A stretch of DNA of 51,290 nt from Maricaulis salignorans (GTDB lineage: Bacteria > Pseudomonadota > Alphaproteobacteria > Caulobacterales > Maricaulaceae), in contig NZ_FNHG01000021.1 of NCBI RefSeq assembly GCF_900103475.1, positions 1-51,290 on the forward strand, given 5' to 3'. Below the pieces are notes generated by a model that ran no database searches, was not told the DNA's origin, and saw only the letters and a program-made list of their open reading frames with translations. How positions within the stretch are numbered: the stretch's first letter is position 1; every line of letters begins with the position of its first letter. The position numbers were made by a program, and so were the translations under genes. Below, piece by piece: positions 27,766 through 35,905 of this stretch.

Positions 27766-29769
27766 ATGATCAAAACGCTCCTGATCGCCAATCGTGGCGA
27801 AATCGCCTGTCGTATCATGCGCACTGCGCAGGCGATGGGGATTCGCTGTATCGCTGTGTATTCCGAGGCCGATGCTGACGCCCTGCATGTCCGCATGGCT
27901 GACGAAGCGGTTCTGATCGGCCCGGCGCCTGCTGCGGACAGCTATTTGCGTGCCGACAAGATCCTCGCTGCCGCGGCGCAAACCGCCGCCGATGCGATTC
28001 ATCCCGGCTATGGCTTCCTGTCGGAGAATGCCGAATTTGCCGAGGCCTGCTCGGCGAAGGGAATCATCTTCGTCGGCCCGTCTGCAGCCTCGATCCGGGC
28101 CATGGGGCTGAAGGATCGCGCCAAGGCCCTGATGGAGACCGCCGGCGTTCCGGTGACGCCCGGCTATCATGGCGAAAATCAGGATCCGGGCCATCTCAGG
28201 GACGCCGCAGAATCGATCGGCTATCCCGTGCTGATCAAGGCCGTGGCCGGTGGCGGCGGCAAGGGCATGCGCAAGGTCGAGCGCGCGGCCGACTTCCTCG
28301 CCGATCTCGAAAGCTGCAAGCGCGAGGCGTCCAAGAGCTTTGGCGATGACCGGGTGCTGATCGAGAAATTCATCACCAATCCGCGCCATATCGAAGTTCA
28401 GGTGTTTGGCGATAGCCGCGGCCGTGTCGTGCACATGTATGAGCGCGACTGCTCGCTCCAGCGCCGCCATCAGAAAGTGATCGAGGAAGCGCCGGCGCCG
28501 GGCATGACGCCCGCCGTGCGCACCGCCATGTGTTCGGCTGCGATCAATGCCGCCAAAGCCGTTGATTATGTTGGCGCTGGCACGGTGGAATTCATTGTCG
28601 ACGGCTCGGGGCCGCTGCGCGAGGACGGCTTCTTCTTCATGGAGATGAATACGCGGCTACAGGTCGAGCATCCGGTCTCCGAAATGGTCACCGGCCTGGA
28701 TCTGGTCGAGCTTCAGCTCACTGTCGCGGCCGGCGGGTCGGTGCCGGAACAGGACATGATCGGCCTGCATGGTCATGCGATCGAGGCGCGCCTCTATGCC
28801 GAAGACCCGGTCAATGGTTTTCTGCCCTCGATCGGTGCGCTGCACCGGCTGACCTTGCCCGCTGACAGCGATGATGAGCGCGTCGAGACCGGTGTGGAAG
28901 AGGGCGGCGAGGTCTCGCTTCACTATGACCCGATGATTGCCAAGCTGGTCGCCCATGGCGAGACCCGGGAGGCTGCGGCCGTGCGGCTGGCCGGGATGCT
29001 CGATGAACTCGTCGTCTGGCCGGTCAAGACCAATGCCGGCTTCCTGCGCCGGGCCGTCTTGCACCCTGATTTCCTCGCGGCGCGCCTGAATACCGGTTTC
29101 ATCGAGACCCATCTGGAAGCCTTGGTGCCAGCCGCATTTGACCTGGCCGATGCCGGTTTCGCCGTACTCGGCGCGCTCGACTTACGGCCGTTGCTCGCCG
29201 ACCTTTCCGACCCGTTCGATGTCGCCGATGGCTGGCGGATGAATGGTGCGCCGCGGATTTCCCACCGGTTCGAACTGGACGGCGCACCGATTGATGTGTC
29301 TCTGGCGATCTCGGGTGACCAGATGACTGTCCACGCTGATGGTGCATCGATGCAGCTGGACGGGCTGGAAATCCAAGCGCTCGATGACGGCTACCTGTTC
29401 GAGGCAAGCTGCGGCGGCGAGGTTGTTTCCGCCGAGTTCGAGCTGATGGAGCAGGGGTATCTTGTCTCGTCCCGGGGGCGCACAAGTCTCTTCGCCCTGT
29501 CTCACCCTGACGCGGCAGTCGATGCGCTGGAAGCAGGCGACACAATCAAGGCGCCGATGCCGGGCAAGGTGCTGGCGGTTCATGTCAGTGTCGGCGACAA
29601 TGTGGTCAAGGGCCAGGCGCTTGTCGTGCTCGAGGCCATGAAGATGGAACATGCGCTTGTAGCGCCGCGCGATGGCAGTCTCGCCGAGGTGCGGGTGGAT
29701 GCCGGTGCCCAGGTGGCCGAGGGCGATATTCTGGTCCTGCTGCATGAAGTGGACGCCGGCGCGGACTGA
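27766..29769 (+). CDS. mccA: Methylcrotonyl-CoA carboxylase, biotin-carrying alpha subunit
   Basis: A 667-aa biotin carboxylase plus biotinyl subunit. LLIANRGEIACRIMRTA, GYGFLSENAEFA, ATP-grasp loop GGGGKG (162-167), EMNTRLQVEHPVSEM, IEARLYAEDPVNGFLPS, and a C-terminal EAMKMEH with biotinyl Lys626. The less conserved middle (about 450-590) is the subunit-binding region. It carboxylates biotin for the partner MccB at 19614. A TTG at 27751 would extend the frame by 5 residues, but the ATG fits the family. The beta gene and hydratase gene upstream confirm the leucine pathway. Confidence 0.93.
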   Translation: MIKTLLIANRGEIACRIMRTAQAMGIRCIAVYSEADADALHVRMADEAVLIGPAPAADSYLRADKILAAAAQTAADAIHPGYGFLSENAEFAEACSAKGIIFVGPSAASIRAMGLKDRAKALMETAGVPVTPGYHGENQDPGHLRDAAESIGYPVLIKAVAGGGGKGMRKVERAADFLADLESCKREASKSFGDDRVLIEKFITNPRHIEVQVFGDSRGRVVHMYERDCSLQRRHQKVIEEAPAPGMTPAVRTAMCSAAINAAKAVDYVGAGTVEFIVDGSGPLREDGFFFMEMNTRLQVEHPVSEMVTGLDLVELQLTVAAGGSVPEQDMIGLHGHAIEARLYAEDPVNGFLPSIGALHRLTLPADSDDERVETGVEEGGEVSLHYDPMIAKLVAHGETREAAAVRLAGMLDELVVWPVKTNAGFLRRAVLHPDFLAARLNTGFIETHLEALVPAAFDLADAGFAVLGALDLRPLLADLSDPFDVADGWRMNGAPRISHRFELDGAPIDVSLAISGDQMTVHADGASMQLDGLEIQALDDGYLFEASCGGEVVSAEFELMEQGYLVSSRGRTSLFALSHPDAAVDALEAGDTIKAPMPGKVLAVHVSVGDNVVKGQALVVLEAMKMEHALVAPRDGSLAEVRVDAGAQVAEGDILVLLHEVDAGAD

Positions 29770-29837
29770 ATTCCCGCCTGACGCGAAACTGGCATCATTC
29801 CTGCTCATCGAAAGGGAGAGCAGAGGGAGCCGGTTCA

Positions 29838-30791
29838 ATGCGTGACACTTTCATGGAGCGATTTTCCAGCAATTGGTCAGTCGAGGCGCGGCAGAAATTC
29901 CGCACCGAGCCTGTCACCGTCCGCCATAATTATCACGAACATCACCTGTTTTCGGACATGGCACTGGCCGCACTGATCGAACGCCACCCACGCGAGCTGA
30001 TCGATTTCTGCACCATGGGCGATGATGCCACCGATCACGACAGCTGGCGTGCCGGCGATCCCGGCGCGCTGTCGGGGATGGAATTGATCGATGCGGTGCG
30101 CCGCGGCAAGCTGTGGCTCAATCTGCGCCACGCCATGGATCTGGATCCGCAATACCGGCCCATCTTCGACGCCATGCTGGCCGACATGAAGCGCGCCAGT
30201 CCCGGCTTCAAGCCCTTCATGGCCGAGGCCGGCATCCTGATCTCCTCGCCGTCAGCGCAGGTCTTCCTGCATTCCGACGCGTCGGAAACCATGCTCTGGC
30301 ACATGCGCGGCGTGAAGCGCTTCCGGGTCTATCCACCAAAACTGCCCTATCTCAATACCGATGATGTTGAGGCGATGCTGCATCATGACAAGACCGAGGA
30401 CATCCCCTTCAACCCGGTCTGGGACAAGGATGCCTTCACCCTCGACCTGCATCCCGGCATGGCGGTCAATTGGCCGCTGCACGCCCCGCACCGGATCGAG
30501 AACCAGTCGGGCATCAATGTTTCTGTTCCGTTCGAGATATCGACTGCCAGGTCGCGCCGGCAAAATGCCGTGCTCTACGCCAATGGCGTGCTGCGCCGCC
30601 GCTTTGGCTGGGTGCCGAAATCGACCCGGCCGGACGGGCTGGTCGCCCTTGCCAAGCAGGCGCTGACGGCGGCGGTCAAGCTGCAGCTCAAATATTTTGG
30701 CGCGCCCGACAGGCCCATGCCCAAGAGCGAGACGACCTTCGATATCGACCCGACCGCACCGGACGGGTTTATCGACCGGCAGGCGGCCTAG
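29838..30791 (+). CDS. Cupin-like (JmjC-type) protein
   Basis: A 317-aa protein with a cupin/JmjC-like core. HSD at 145-147 followed by MLWHMRGVKRFRVYPP and a second segment LHPGMAVNWPLHAPHRIEN with His218 could form an HxD...H iron site as in 2-oxoglutarate oxygenases. Homologues of this kind are annotated only as cupin-like. The N-terminal 30 residues are basic. GGGAGCCGG precedes the ATG. Hydroxylation of a protein or small molecule is possible but unproven. Confidence 0.7.
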   Translation: MRDTFMERFSSNWSVEARQKFRTEPVTVRHNYHEHHLFSDMALAALIERHPRELIDFCTMGDDATDHDSWRAGDPGALSGMELIDAVRRGKLWLNLRHAMDLDPQYRPIFDAMLADMKRASPGFKPFMAEAGILISSPSAQVFLHSDASETMLWHMRGVKRFRVYPPKLPYLNTDDVEAMLHHDKTEDIPFNPVWDKDAFTLDLHPGMAVNWPLHAPHRIENQSGINVSVPFEISTARSRRQNAVLYANGVLRRRFGWVPKSTRPDGLVALAKQALTAAVKLQLKYFGAPDRPMPKSETTFDIDPTAPDGFIDRQAA

Positions 30792-30797
30792 GCGGCA

Positions 30798-31226
30798 TCA
30801 GGATCGGGGCTTCTGCAACGCTGGATTCAGTACGAGCAGGATGAGCAGGGCGGACCCGATTGTCAGCGTGACATAGCCTGTGGGGGCATTGAAGTAGGGA
30901 TTGCCGACAATCGACGTCCAGCCAATGATGTGAATCAGGATGCTGCTCAACAACAGGGGCAGGGTCCAGCGGGGCGCGCGGTGGTGGGTGTAGAGCATGG
31001 CCATGATCAGCCCGCAGCGCAGGAATGGCGCGATGATGGCGGGCAATGGCGTCTCCCTGACCGTCACCCGGACGCGTTCGGGGGACACCGTCCAAGCGTC
31101 GGCCCCCATCCAGACCAGCGTGATCTGCAAGGTGAAGAAGAGCGGCAGGATCAGCTGGGCCAGCAATAATGCCGTGAAAAGATGGTGGGCGAAGCGCGTC
31201 AGATCGGGCTGTGGGGAGGATTGCAT
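30798..31226 (-). CDS. Four-TM membrane protein, unknown
   Basis: A 142-aa protein with hydrophobic segments at about 14-40, 65-82, 88-104 and 117-134. No family is recognised. The start is uncertain: ATGs at 31226, 31265 and 31283 are all in frame and none has a clear ribosome site. It is convergent with the cupin-like gene (6 nt apart) and divergent from the DUF1489 gene. Confidence 0.6.
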   Translation of the reverse strand: MQSSPQPDLTRFAHHLFTALLLAQLILPLFFTLQITLVWMGADAWTVSPERVRVTVRETPLPAIIAPFLRCGLIMAMLYTHHRAPRWTLPLLLSSILIHIIGWTSIVGNPYFNAPTGYVTLTIGSALLILLVLNPALQKPRS

Positions 31227-31307
31227 GGGCAATTCAGGGCCTGCAGTTGGTGGTGCGTACAGCATCTGGCTGACCGGTGTCATAAGCAAGCATTGATGCG
31301 CAAGCCT

Positions 31308-31335
31308 TTGACCGGGGTGCGGATTGGCCTTAGAT
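31308..31335 (+). promoter_or_regulatory. Promoter for the DUF1489 gene
   Basis: TTGACC at 31308-31313 and TTAGAT at 31330-31335 are spaced by 16 nt. The expected start of RNA is about 31342-31343, the A of the ATG at 31343, which implies a leaderless mRNA and rules out the ATG at 31334 that the -10 element covers. Confidence 0.5.
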
Positions 31336-31342
31336 GCCAGTC

Positions 31343-31780
31343 ATGGCGATCCATCTGATAAAACTTTGTGTTGGCGTAAAGGAAGTCGACCAGCTCGAGG
31401 CTTCGATCCGGCGCGAAACTGCGGCACGGTGCGCGGCCGGCGAGCCGGAAGTCATGATGCATGTGACCCGCATGATGCCCTCGCGCAAGGATGAGCTCGA
31501 GGCCGGCGGTTCGCTTTACTGGGTGATCAATGGCGCTGTGCAATGCCGGTCCGAGATCATCGCGCTGGAACAGGTTCAGGGCGAGGATGGCATCAAGCGC
31601 TGCGCCATCATCATGGCGCCAGACGTGGTCCGGACATCGCCTTCGCCGAAGCGGCCGTTCCAGGGGTGGCGCTATCTGAAGCCGGAGGACGCCCCGCGCG
31701 ACCTCTCAGGACCCGGTGAGGGCGGTGCGGGGCTTCCCGACGATCTCCGGGCCCGGCTGATGGAAATCGGCGCCTGGTAG
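31343..31780 (+). CDS. DUF1489 family protein
   Basis: A 145-aa protein of DUF1489 (PF07370), a conserved family of alphaproteobacteria with no assigned role. The family opening HLIKLCVGV, a central TRMMPSRKDELEAGGSLYWV and RCAIIMAPDVVRT are present. It is soluble, with no signal peptide. The start is set by the promoter position described at 31308. It is convergent with the glutaminyl cyclase gene (3 nt apart). Confidence 0.88.
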   Translation: MAIHLIKLCVGVKEVDQLEASIRRETAARCAAGEPEVMMHVTRMMPSRKDELEAGGSLYWVINGAVQCRSEIIALEQVQGEDGIKRCAIIMAPDVVRTSPSPKRPFQGWRYLKPEDAPRDLSGPGEGGAGLPDDLRARLMEIGAW

Positions 31781-31783
31781 CGC

Positions 31784-32560
31784 CTATTCCGCGCTGTCGG
31801 GCAGGCGGATCTCATACAGGACCGGCCAAAGCTTGCCCGTGACATAGATCTGGCCGGTCTCACGATTCCAGGCAATGCCATTGGCGACAGCATCGCGTGG
31901 ATCCGCCAGGCCGGCGGGGAGCAGGGCTGTCAGGTCGACCAGGCCGGTGACGATGCCGGTTTGCGGATCGATGCGGACAATCGTGCTGGTCTGCCAGATA
32001 TTGGCCCAGATCTCGTCCGCGACCCACTCCAGTTCATTGATCCGCCGGACGAGGCGCCCGTTGAGCGTGACGTCGAGCGTGCCGGTCAATTCCATTGTTT
32101 CCGGCTCAAGGAAGCGCAATTGCGGCGACCCGTCGCTGAGGATGAGGCGGGTGCCATCCGTCGTCAGGCCCCAGCCTTCGCCGGGATAGCTGAACTGGTC
32201 GATCAGTTCGAAACTCGCGGCGTCAAACACCATGCCCGTTTGCGACAGCCAGCTGAGCATATATATCGCGTCGCCAATCCGGGCGCTGCCCTCGCCGAAA
32301 ACGGGCGGGTTTATATTGACTTGCTGCAGGACATTGCCGGTTTCCAGCTCGACGCGGCGCAGACTCGACTGGCCGACCTGGCCCGTGCTCTCGAACAGCG
32401 CGCCGTCATGCATGAACAGGCCCTGGGTGAAGGCGGCTTCGTCATGCGGATAGGTGGCGACGAGTTCGGCCTGCTGTACCTGGGCGCGCGCGGGCTGGGC
32501 GCAGGCGCTCAGCGGCATGGCCAGCCAGGCCAGCACAGTCAGGGGGAGAAGGAGTTTCAT
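31784..32560 (-). CDS. Glutaminyl-peptide cyclotransferase, lipoprotein form
   Basis: A 258-aa enzyme of the plant/bacterial-type glutaminyl cyclase family (PF05096), a five-bladed propeller that converts N-terminal Gln to pyroglutamate. Signs: AAFTQGLFMHDGALFESTGQ, GEGWGLTTDG, INELEWVADEIWANIW, and ANGIAWNRETGQIYVTGK. A signal peptide with lipobox LSAC (Cys20) suggests periplasmic anchoring. A promoter lies at 32594-32618, inside the end of panC. Confidence 0.9.
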   Translation of the reverse strand: MKLLLPLTVLAWLAMPLSACAQPARAQVQQAELVATYPHDEAAFTQGLFMHDGALFESTGQVGQSSLRRVELETGNVLQQVNINPPVFGEGSARIGDAIYMLSWLSQTGMVFDAASFELIDQFSYPGEGWGLTTDGTRLILSDGSPQLRFLEPETMELTGTLDVTLNGRLVRRINELEWVADEIWANIWQTSTIVRIDPQTGIVTGLVDLTALLPAGLADPRDAVANGIAWNRETGQIYVTGKLWPVLYEIRLPDSAE

Positions 32561-32593
32561 GTCGCCGCGTCCAGATCGGTTTATCCGTGATCA

Positions 32594-32618
32594 GCTTAGC
32601 GCCAATTCGGGCGTCAGG
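32594..32618 (-). promoter_or_regulatory. Promoter for glutaminyl cyclotransferase gene
   Basis: Read on the minus strand, CTGACGC (32618-32612) and GCTAAGCT (32601-32594) are 10 nt apart, within the allowed range for the Caulobacter-type promoter. It overlaps the last codon of panC, so this gene can be transcribed independently. Confidence 0.45.
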
Positions 32619-33477
32619 AAGGCGTCGCTGCACAATTATCGATCAACCGGGTCTTGCCGAGGCGTACGGCGGCCAGCACCCGAGCGGGGGTGTCCAGCCG
32701 GCCGTCGGCCAGCTCTGCCAGACTGGTCGCGCAGCGCACTTCAACATAGTCGACGCTATCAAAGCCGGCCAGGCAGGCCTCAAACGCCGTCTGGCGGGCC
32801 TGTGCAATGCTCTGACCGTCGGCGAGCGCCGCCGCGCACTGTTTCAGGATCTGATTGAGCCGGCCGGCGCGCTGGCGATCATCCGCACTGAGATAGGCAT
32901 TGCGCGATGACAGGGCGAGGCCGTCGCGCTCGCGCACGGTCTCACCGGCAATGATGTCGACGCCCAGGTCAAGATCGCGCGCGAGTTGCCGGATCACCAG
33001 TAATTGCTGGTAATCCTTTTCGCCAAACACCGCGACATCCGGCCGGACCTGGTTGAGCAGTTTGGCGACAACCGTGGCGACGCCATTGAAGAAATGCGGC
33101 CGCGCGGCACTTTCCAGTCCGGCGGCGGGGCCGGTCATCGAGATTGTGGTGGCAAAGCCCTCCGGGTAGATCACCTCGGTGGTCGGCAGGTAGACGAGGT
33201 CGCACCGGGCTTCCGTCAGTTTCTGCGAATCCTCGATCACGCTGCGCGGATAGGCCTCGAAATCCTCGCCCGGCGCGAATTGGGCCGGATTGACATAAAT
33301 ACTGGCGACCACCCGGTCGCACTGGGCCTTGGCCAGCTGCACCAGCGCAAGATGGCCCTGGTGCAGGGCGCCCATGGTCGGCACGAAGCCGACGCTCAAG
33401 CCGTCCGCGCGCCAGCTGCGAATGCGCGCGCGCAGGGCGGAAATCGTGGTGGCATGGGGGATTTGCAGATTGTGCAT
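32614..33477 (-). CDS. panC: Pantothenate synthetase PanC
   Basis: A 287-aa ligase that joins pantoate and beta-alanine using ATP, the last step of pantothenate synthesis. The nucleotidyltransferase motif HQGH is at 39-42 within FVPTMGALHQGHLALV. Further marks are YVNPAQFAPGEDFEAYPR, FGEKDYQQL and RERDGLALSSRNAYLS. GGAAG lies just upstream of the ATG. It is divergent from the SPOR lipoprotein gene. panB and panD are not in the window. Confidence 0.96.
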   Translation of the reverse strand: MHNLQIPHATTISALRARIRSWRADGLSVGFVPTMGALHQGHLALVQLAKAQCDRVVASIYVNPAQFAPGEDFEAYPRSVIEDSQKLTEARCDLVYLPTTEVIYPEGFATTISMTGPAAGLESAARPHFFNGVATVVAKLLNQVRPDVAVFGEKDYQQLLVIRQLARDLDLGVDIIAGETVRERDGLALSSRNAYLSADDRQRAGRLNQILKQCAAALADGQSIAQARQTAFEACLAGFDSVDYVEVRCATSLAELADGRLDTPARVLAAVRLGKTRLIDNCAATPS

Positions 33478-33562
33478 GGGGCTTCCGGAAAACTGTCGGC
33501 CATCGGCATAATCATAAGCGATGAGGGAGGCAAGCGCGCCGACTCGGTCTAGACGGAGTGTC

Positions 33563-34171
33563 ATGAAAACTCTGCGACTTCTTCTCGCCTCCATGGCGCT
33601 TGTGTCCGGGCTGTCCGCTTGCACCACGACGGCGGATGCGCCCGAAGCCATGGTCTCCCTGCCGCCCGTTGCCGAGACCGAAAATGCCCGGATCGCCGAA
33701 ATCACGGCGCGCGAGCTTGATCGCCGTGCCCGCCATGAGCCGGATAGCCTGACGGCGGTGGCGCCGCAATTGCGCGCGCTCGCCCTGGCGCTGGCCGGCC
33801 CGCCACCGGCGGCCGTACAGGCCGCGCCGGGCGCGCAGCTGATGGCCGGCGCGCCGGAGGCCATGCTGACCGCGCCGAGCTTGTGGCATGGCATTCATCT
33901 CGCCTCTTACAGGACAATGGCAAACAGTGTGTCCGGCTGGGCTGAATTACAGGCGCGGTTCCCGGATCTGCTCGCCGACCGCGAAGCGCGCATCGAGGCG
34001 GTAAATATCCCCGACCGGGGCGAATTCCTGCGCCTGCAGGCGGGTCCGTATGATACGCTGGCGGCCGCGCGCACCGCCTGTGCGGCGATAACCCGCGCCG
34101 GTGAATACTGCCTGCCGGTTGACTTTTCCGGTCGACCACTGGCCGATGCCGGTGGGGACGCGCTGCACTGA
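33563..34171 (+). CDS. SPOR-domain lipoprotein
   Basis: A 202-aa lipoprotein (lipobox LSAC, Cys about residue 20) with an Ala/Pro linker and a C-terminal SPOR-like domain at about 112-195: WHGIHLASYRTMANSVSGWA, then FLRLQAGPYDTLAAARTAC and YCLPVDF. SPOR domains bind denuded septal peptidoglycan. Its place 73 nt upstream of mipZ fits a division role. Start ATG has GGAG 5 nt upstream. A GANTC (CcrM-type) site, GACTC, is at 33541-33545 just upstream. Confidence 0.8.
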   Translation: MKTLRLLLASMALVSGLSACTTTADAPEAMVSLPPVAETENARIAEITARELDRRARHEPDSLTAVAPQLRALALALAGPPPAAVQAAPGAQLMAGAPEAMLTAPSLWHGIHLASYRTMANSVSGWAELQARFPDLLADREARIEAVNIPDRGEFLRLQAGPYDTLAAARTACAAITRAGEYCLPVDFSGRPLADAGGDALH

Positions 34172-34213
34172 CATGCGGCACTGGCAGTCTTGCCTGCTTG
34201 ATCTTGTGTCGCG

Positions 34214-34240
34214 TTGCAGGCGCGCGGACTAGGCTACTGA
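34214..34240 (+). promoter_or_regulatory. Promoter for mipZ
   Basis: TTGCAGG at 34214-34220 and GCTACTGA at 34233-34240 are 12 nt apart. The -10 element ends 4 nt before the ATG at 34245, so RNA should start at or next to the start codon. No Shine-Dalgarno sequence is present there, consistent with a leaderless mRNA. Confidence 0.6.
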
Positions 34241-34244
34241 AACC

Positions 34245-35132
34245 ATGACCACACACTCTGCTTTCAAACTTCCCACACGCCCTGTCGGCCGCGTCCGCGA
34301 CGGCGTCGCCGAGGCGCATCTGATTGTCGTCGGCAATGAGAAGGGCGGCGCGGGCAAGTCCACTGTGGCGATGCATCTGGCCGTGGCGCTGATGCGGATG
34401 GGCAAGCGGGTCGGCGCGATCGATCTGGATCTGCGCCAGCGCAGTTTTTCGCGCTATCTCGGAAATCGCAATGCCTGGTGCGAGAAGCATGGTGTCGACC
34501 TGCCGCGGGTGAGCGAGATCGCCGTGGCGCCAAGCGCCCAGCGTGATCTGGATATTGCCGAGATGGAGGAGACCGAGCGTTTCTCCCACGCACTGAGCGA
34601 TCTCAAGGCGCGGACCGACTTCATCGTCATCGACGCTCCCGGCGCTGACACGCTGTATTCACGCCTGGCCCATTCGGCCGCCGATACCATTGTGACGCCC
34701 GTCAATGACAGCTTTGTCGATTTTGACCTGCTGGCCGAGATCGATCCGGACACCTTCCAGGTCGGGCGACCCAGTGTTTATAGCGAAATGGTCTGGGAGT
34801 GCCGCAAGCGCAAGGCCGCGCTGGAACGCCGCTCGATCGACTGGGTTGTGATGCGTAACCGGGTCTCCATGCTGGATGCGCGCAACAAGCGGCGCGTTGG
34901 CGAAGGGCTGAAAATGCTGTCGCAACGGATCGGCTTCCGGCTGGCTCCCGGATTTGCCGAACGTGTCATCTATCGCGAACTGTTTCCGCTCGGCCTGACC
35001 TTGCTCGACCTGACCGAAAGCGGCTCGACCCTGCCTTTCACCATGAGCCATGTCGCAGCCCGCCAGGAATTGCGGGACCTTCTCATTGTGCTCAAATTAT
35101 CGGGGCTTGAGGGACAGGCCATCCCGTTCTGA
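34245..35132 (+). CDS. mipZ: MipZ division-site positioning ATPase
   Basis: A 295-aa P-loop ATPase of the ParA/MinD superfamily. The deviant Walker A KGGAGKS is at 33-39 after LIVVGNE. DLDLRQRSFSRY, DFIVIDAPG, NDSFVDFDLL and VIYRELFPLGLTLLDL are specific for MipZ. In Caulobacter MipZ binds ParB at the poles and forms a gradient that blocks FtsZ assembly away from midcell. The N-terminus is about 20 residues longer than the Caulobacter form. It is followed after 1 nt by the J-domain gene. Confidence 0.95.
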   Translation: MTTHSAFKLPTRPVGRVRDGVAEAHLIVVGNEKGGAGKSTVAMHLAVALMRMGKRVGAIDLDLRQRSFSRYLGNRNAWCEKHGVDLPRVSEIAVAPSAQRDLDIAEMEETERFSHALSDLKARTDFIVIDAPGADTLYSRLAHSAADTIVTPVNDSFVDFDLLAEIDPDTFQVGRPSVYSEMVWECRKRKAALERRSIDWVVMRNRVSMLDARNKRRVGEGLKMLSQRIGFRLAPGFAERVIYRELFPLGLTLLDLTESGSTLPFTMSHVAARQELRDLLIVLKLSGLEGQAIPF

Positions 35133-35133
35133 T

Positions 35134-35595
35134 ATGGCGGCATTCTTTCTCGGATTTCTCGCCCTAGCAGGCTTTCTCGGCGCCGCCTGGTGGTTTTCGC
35201 GGCAGAAGACGGCGCGGGCTGCCCGCCTGGTCCGCATGCTGCTCGGTGGCGGTGCCGTGCTGGCCGGCGCCCTGTTGACCTTGCGCGGTGCGGTGGCACT
35301 GGGCGTGCCGATCGGTCTGTTCGGACTGGGCATGCTCGGGATCGCCTATAGCGGGCCCGGACAGAATGGCGCGTCCGGCAGTTCGCCACCGCAATCGGGC
35401 AATAGTATGAGCCTGGACGAAGCGCGTGAGATCCTCTCGGTTGGCCTGGGGGCGACGCGTGAGGAAATCCGCCAGGCCCATCGCAACCTGATGAAGAAAC
35501 TGCACCCGGACACCGGTGGTGGTTCGGCGGCGCTGGCCCGCCAGGTCCAGGAAGCGCGTGATATCCTGCTCGCAGCGCTGGGCGATCAGGATTGA
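35134..35595 (+). CDS. Membrane-anchored J-domain protein
   Basis: A 153-aa protein. Two hydrophobic helices (about 2-20 and 36-62) precede a C-terminal J-domain (about 93-150) with LGATREEIRQAHRNLMKKLH and the essential HPD tripeptide (LHPDTGGG). It should recruit DnaK to the inner membrane. It lies 1 nt behind mipZ and is probably cotranscribed. TIM14/Pam18-like arrangements such as this are common in alphaproteobacteria. Confidence 0.85.
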   Translation: MAAFFLGFLALAGFLGAAWWFSRQKTARAARLVRMLLGGGAVLAGALLTLRGAVALGVPIGLFGLGMLGIAYSGPGQNGASGSSPPQSGNSMSLDEAREILSVGLGATREEIRQAHRNLMKKLHPDTGGGSAALARQVQEARDILLAALGDQD

Positions 35596-35671
35596 CCCGG
35601 CCTTTGGCGGGTTGAATTGATCCAGACACGAAAAGGTTGTATTGCTTCTGCCCGGGTTTGGAGTGAGGGCA

Positions 35672-35905
35672 ATGAAACCTTCAGGCGGGAATGGGCACAG
35701 GCGCAAGGCGAAACAGCGTGACCTGTTCGGACGCAGCCCCCGCATCGAGACCGGCAGCGATCCGGCAATGAGCCTGATTGCACTGGACTTGCGAGAAATG
35801 AGCGAACGGGCGCTGCGCGCGGGACTGGGCCGTTCCAGCAGCCTGATCGAGGTCGCGGCGCTGATGGTCGAGCTTGAGGGCTCGGTCGTGCTTCAGGATG
35901 ACTGA
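35672..35905 (+). CDS. Small hypothetical protein (77 aa)
   Basis: A 77-aa protein with a basic N-terminus (GHRRKAKQRDLFG) and an acidic helical C-terminus (SSSLIEVAALMVELEGSVVL). GGAGTGAGGG precedes the ATG. It overlaps the end of convergent dprA by 13 nt. The C-terminal half loosely resembles a helix of DNA-binding or adaptor domains, but no family can be named. Confidence 0.55.
   Translation: MKPSGGNGHRRKAKQRDLFGRSPRIETGSDPAMSLIALDLREMSERALRAGLGRSSSLIEVAALMVELEGSVVLQDD

Noticed and set aside
35596-35671. Terminator after the J-domain gene
   Set aside because: CCCGGCC/GGCGGGT is an imperfect short stem with no T-run; evidence is too weak to list.
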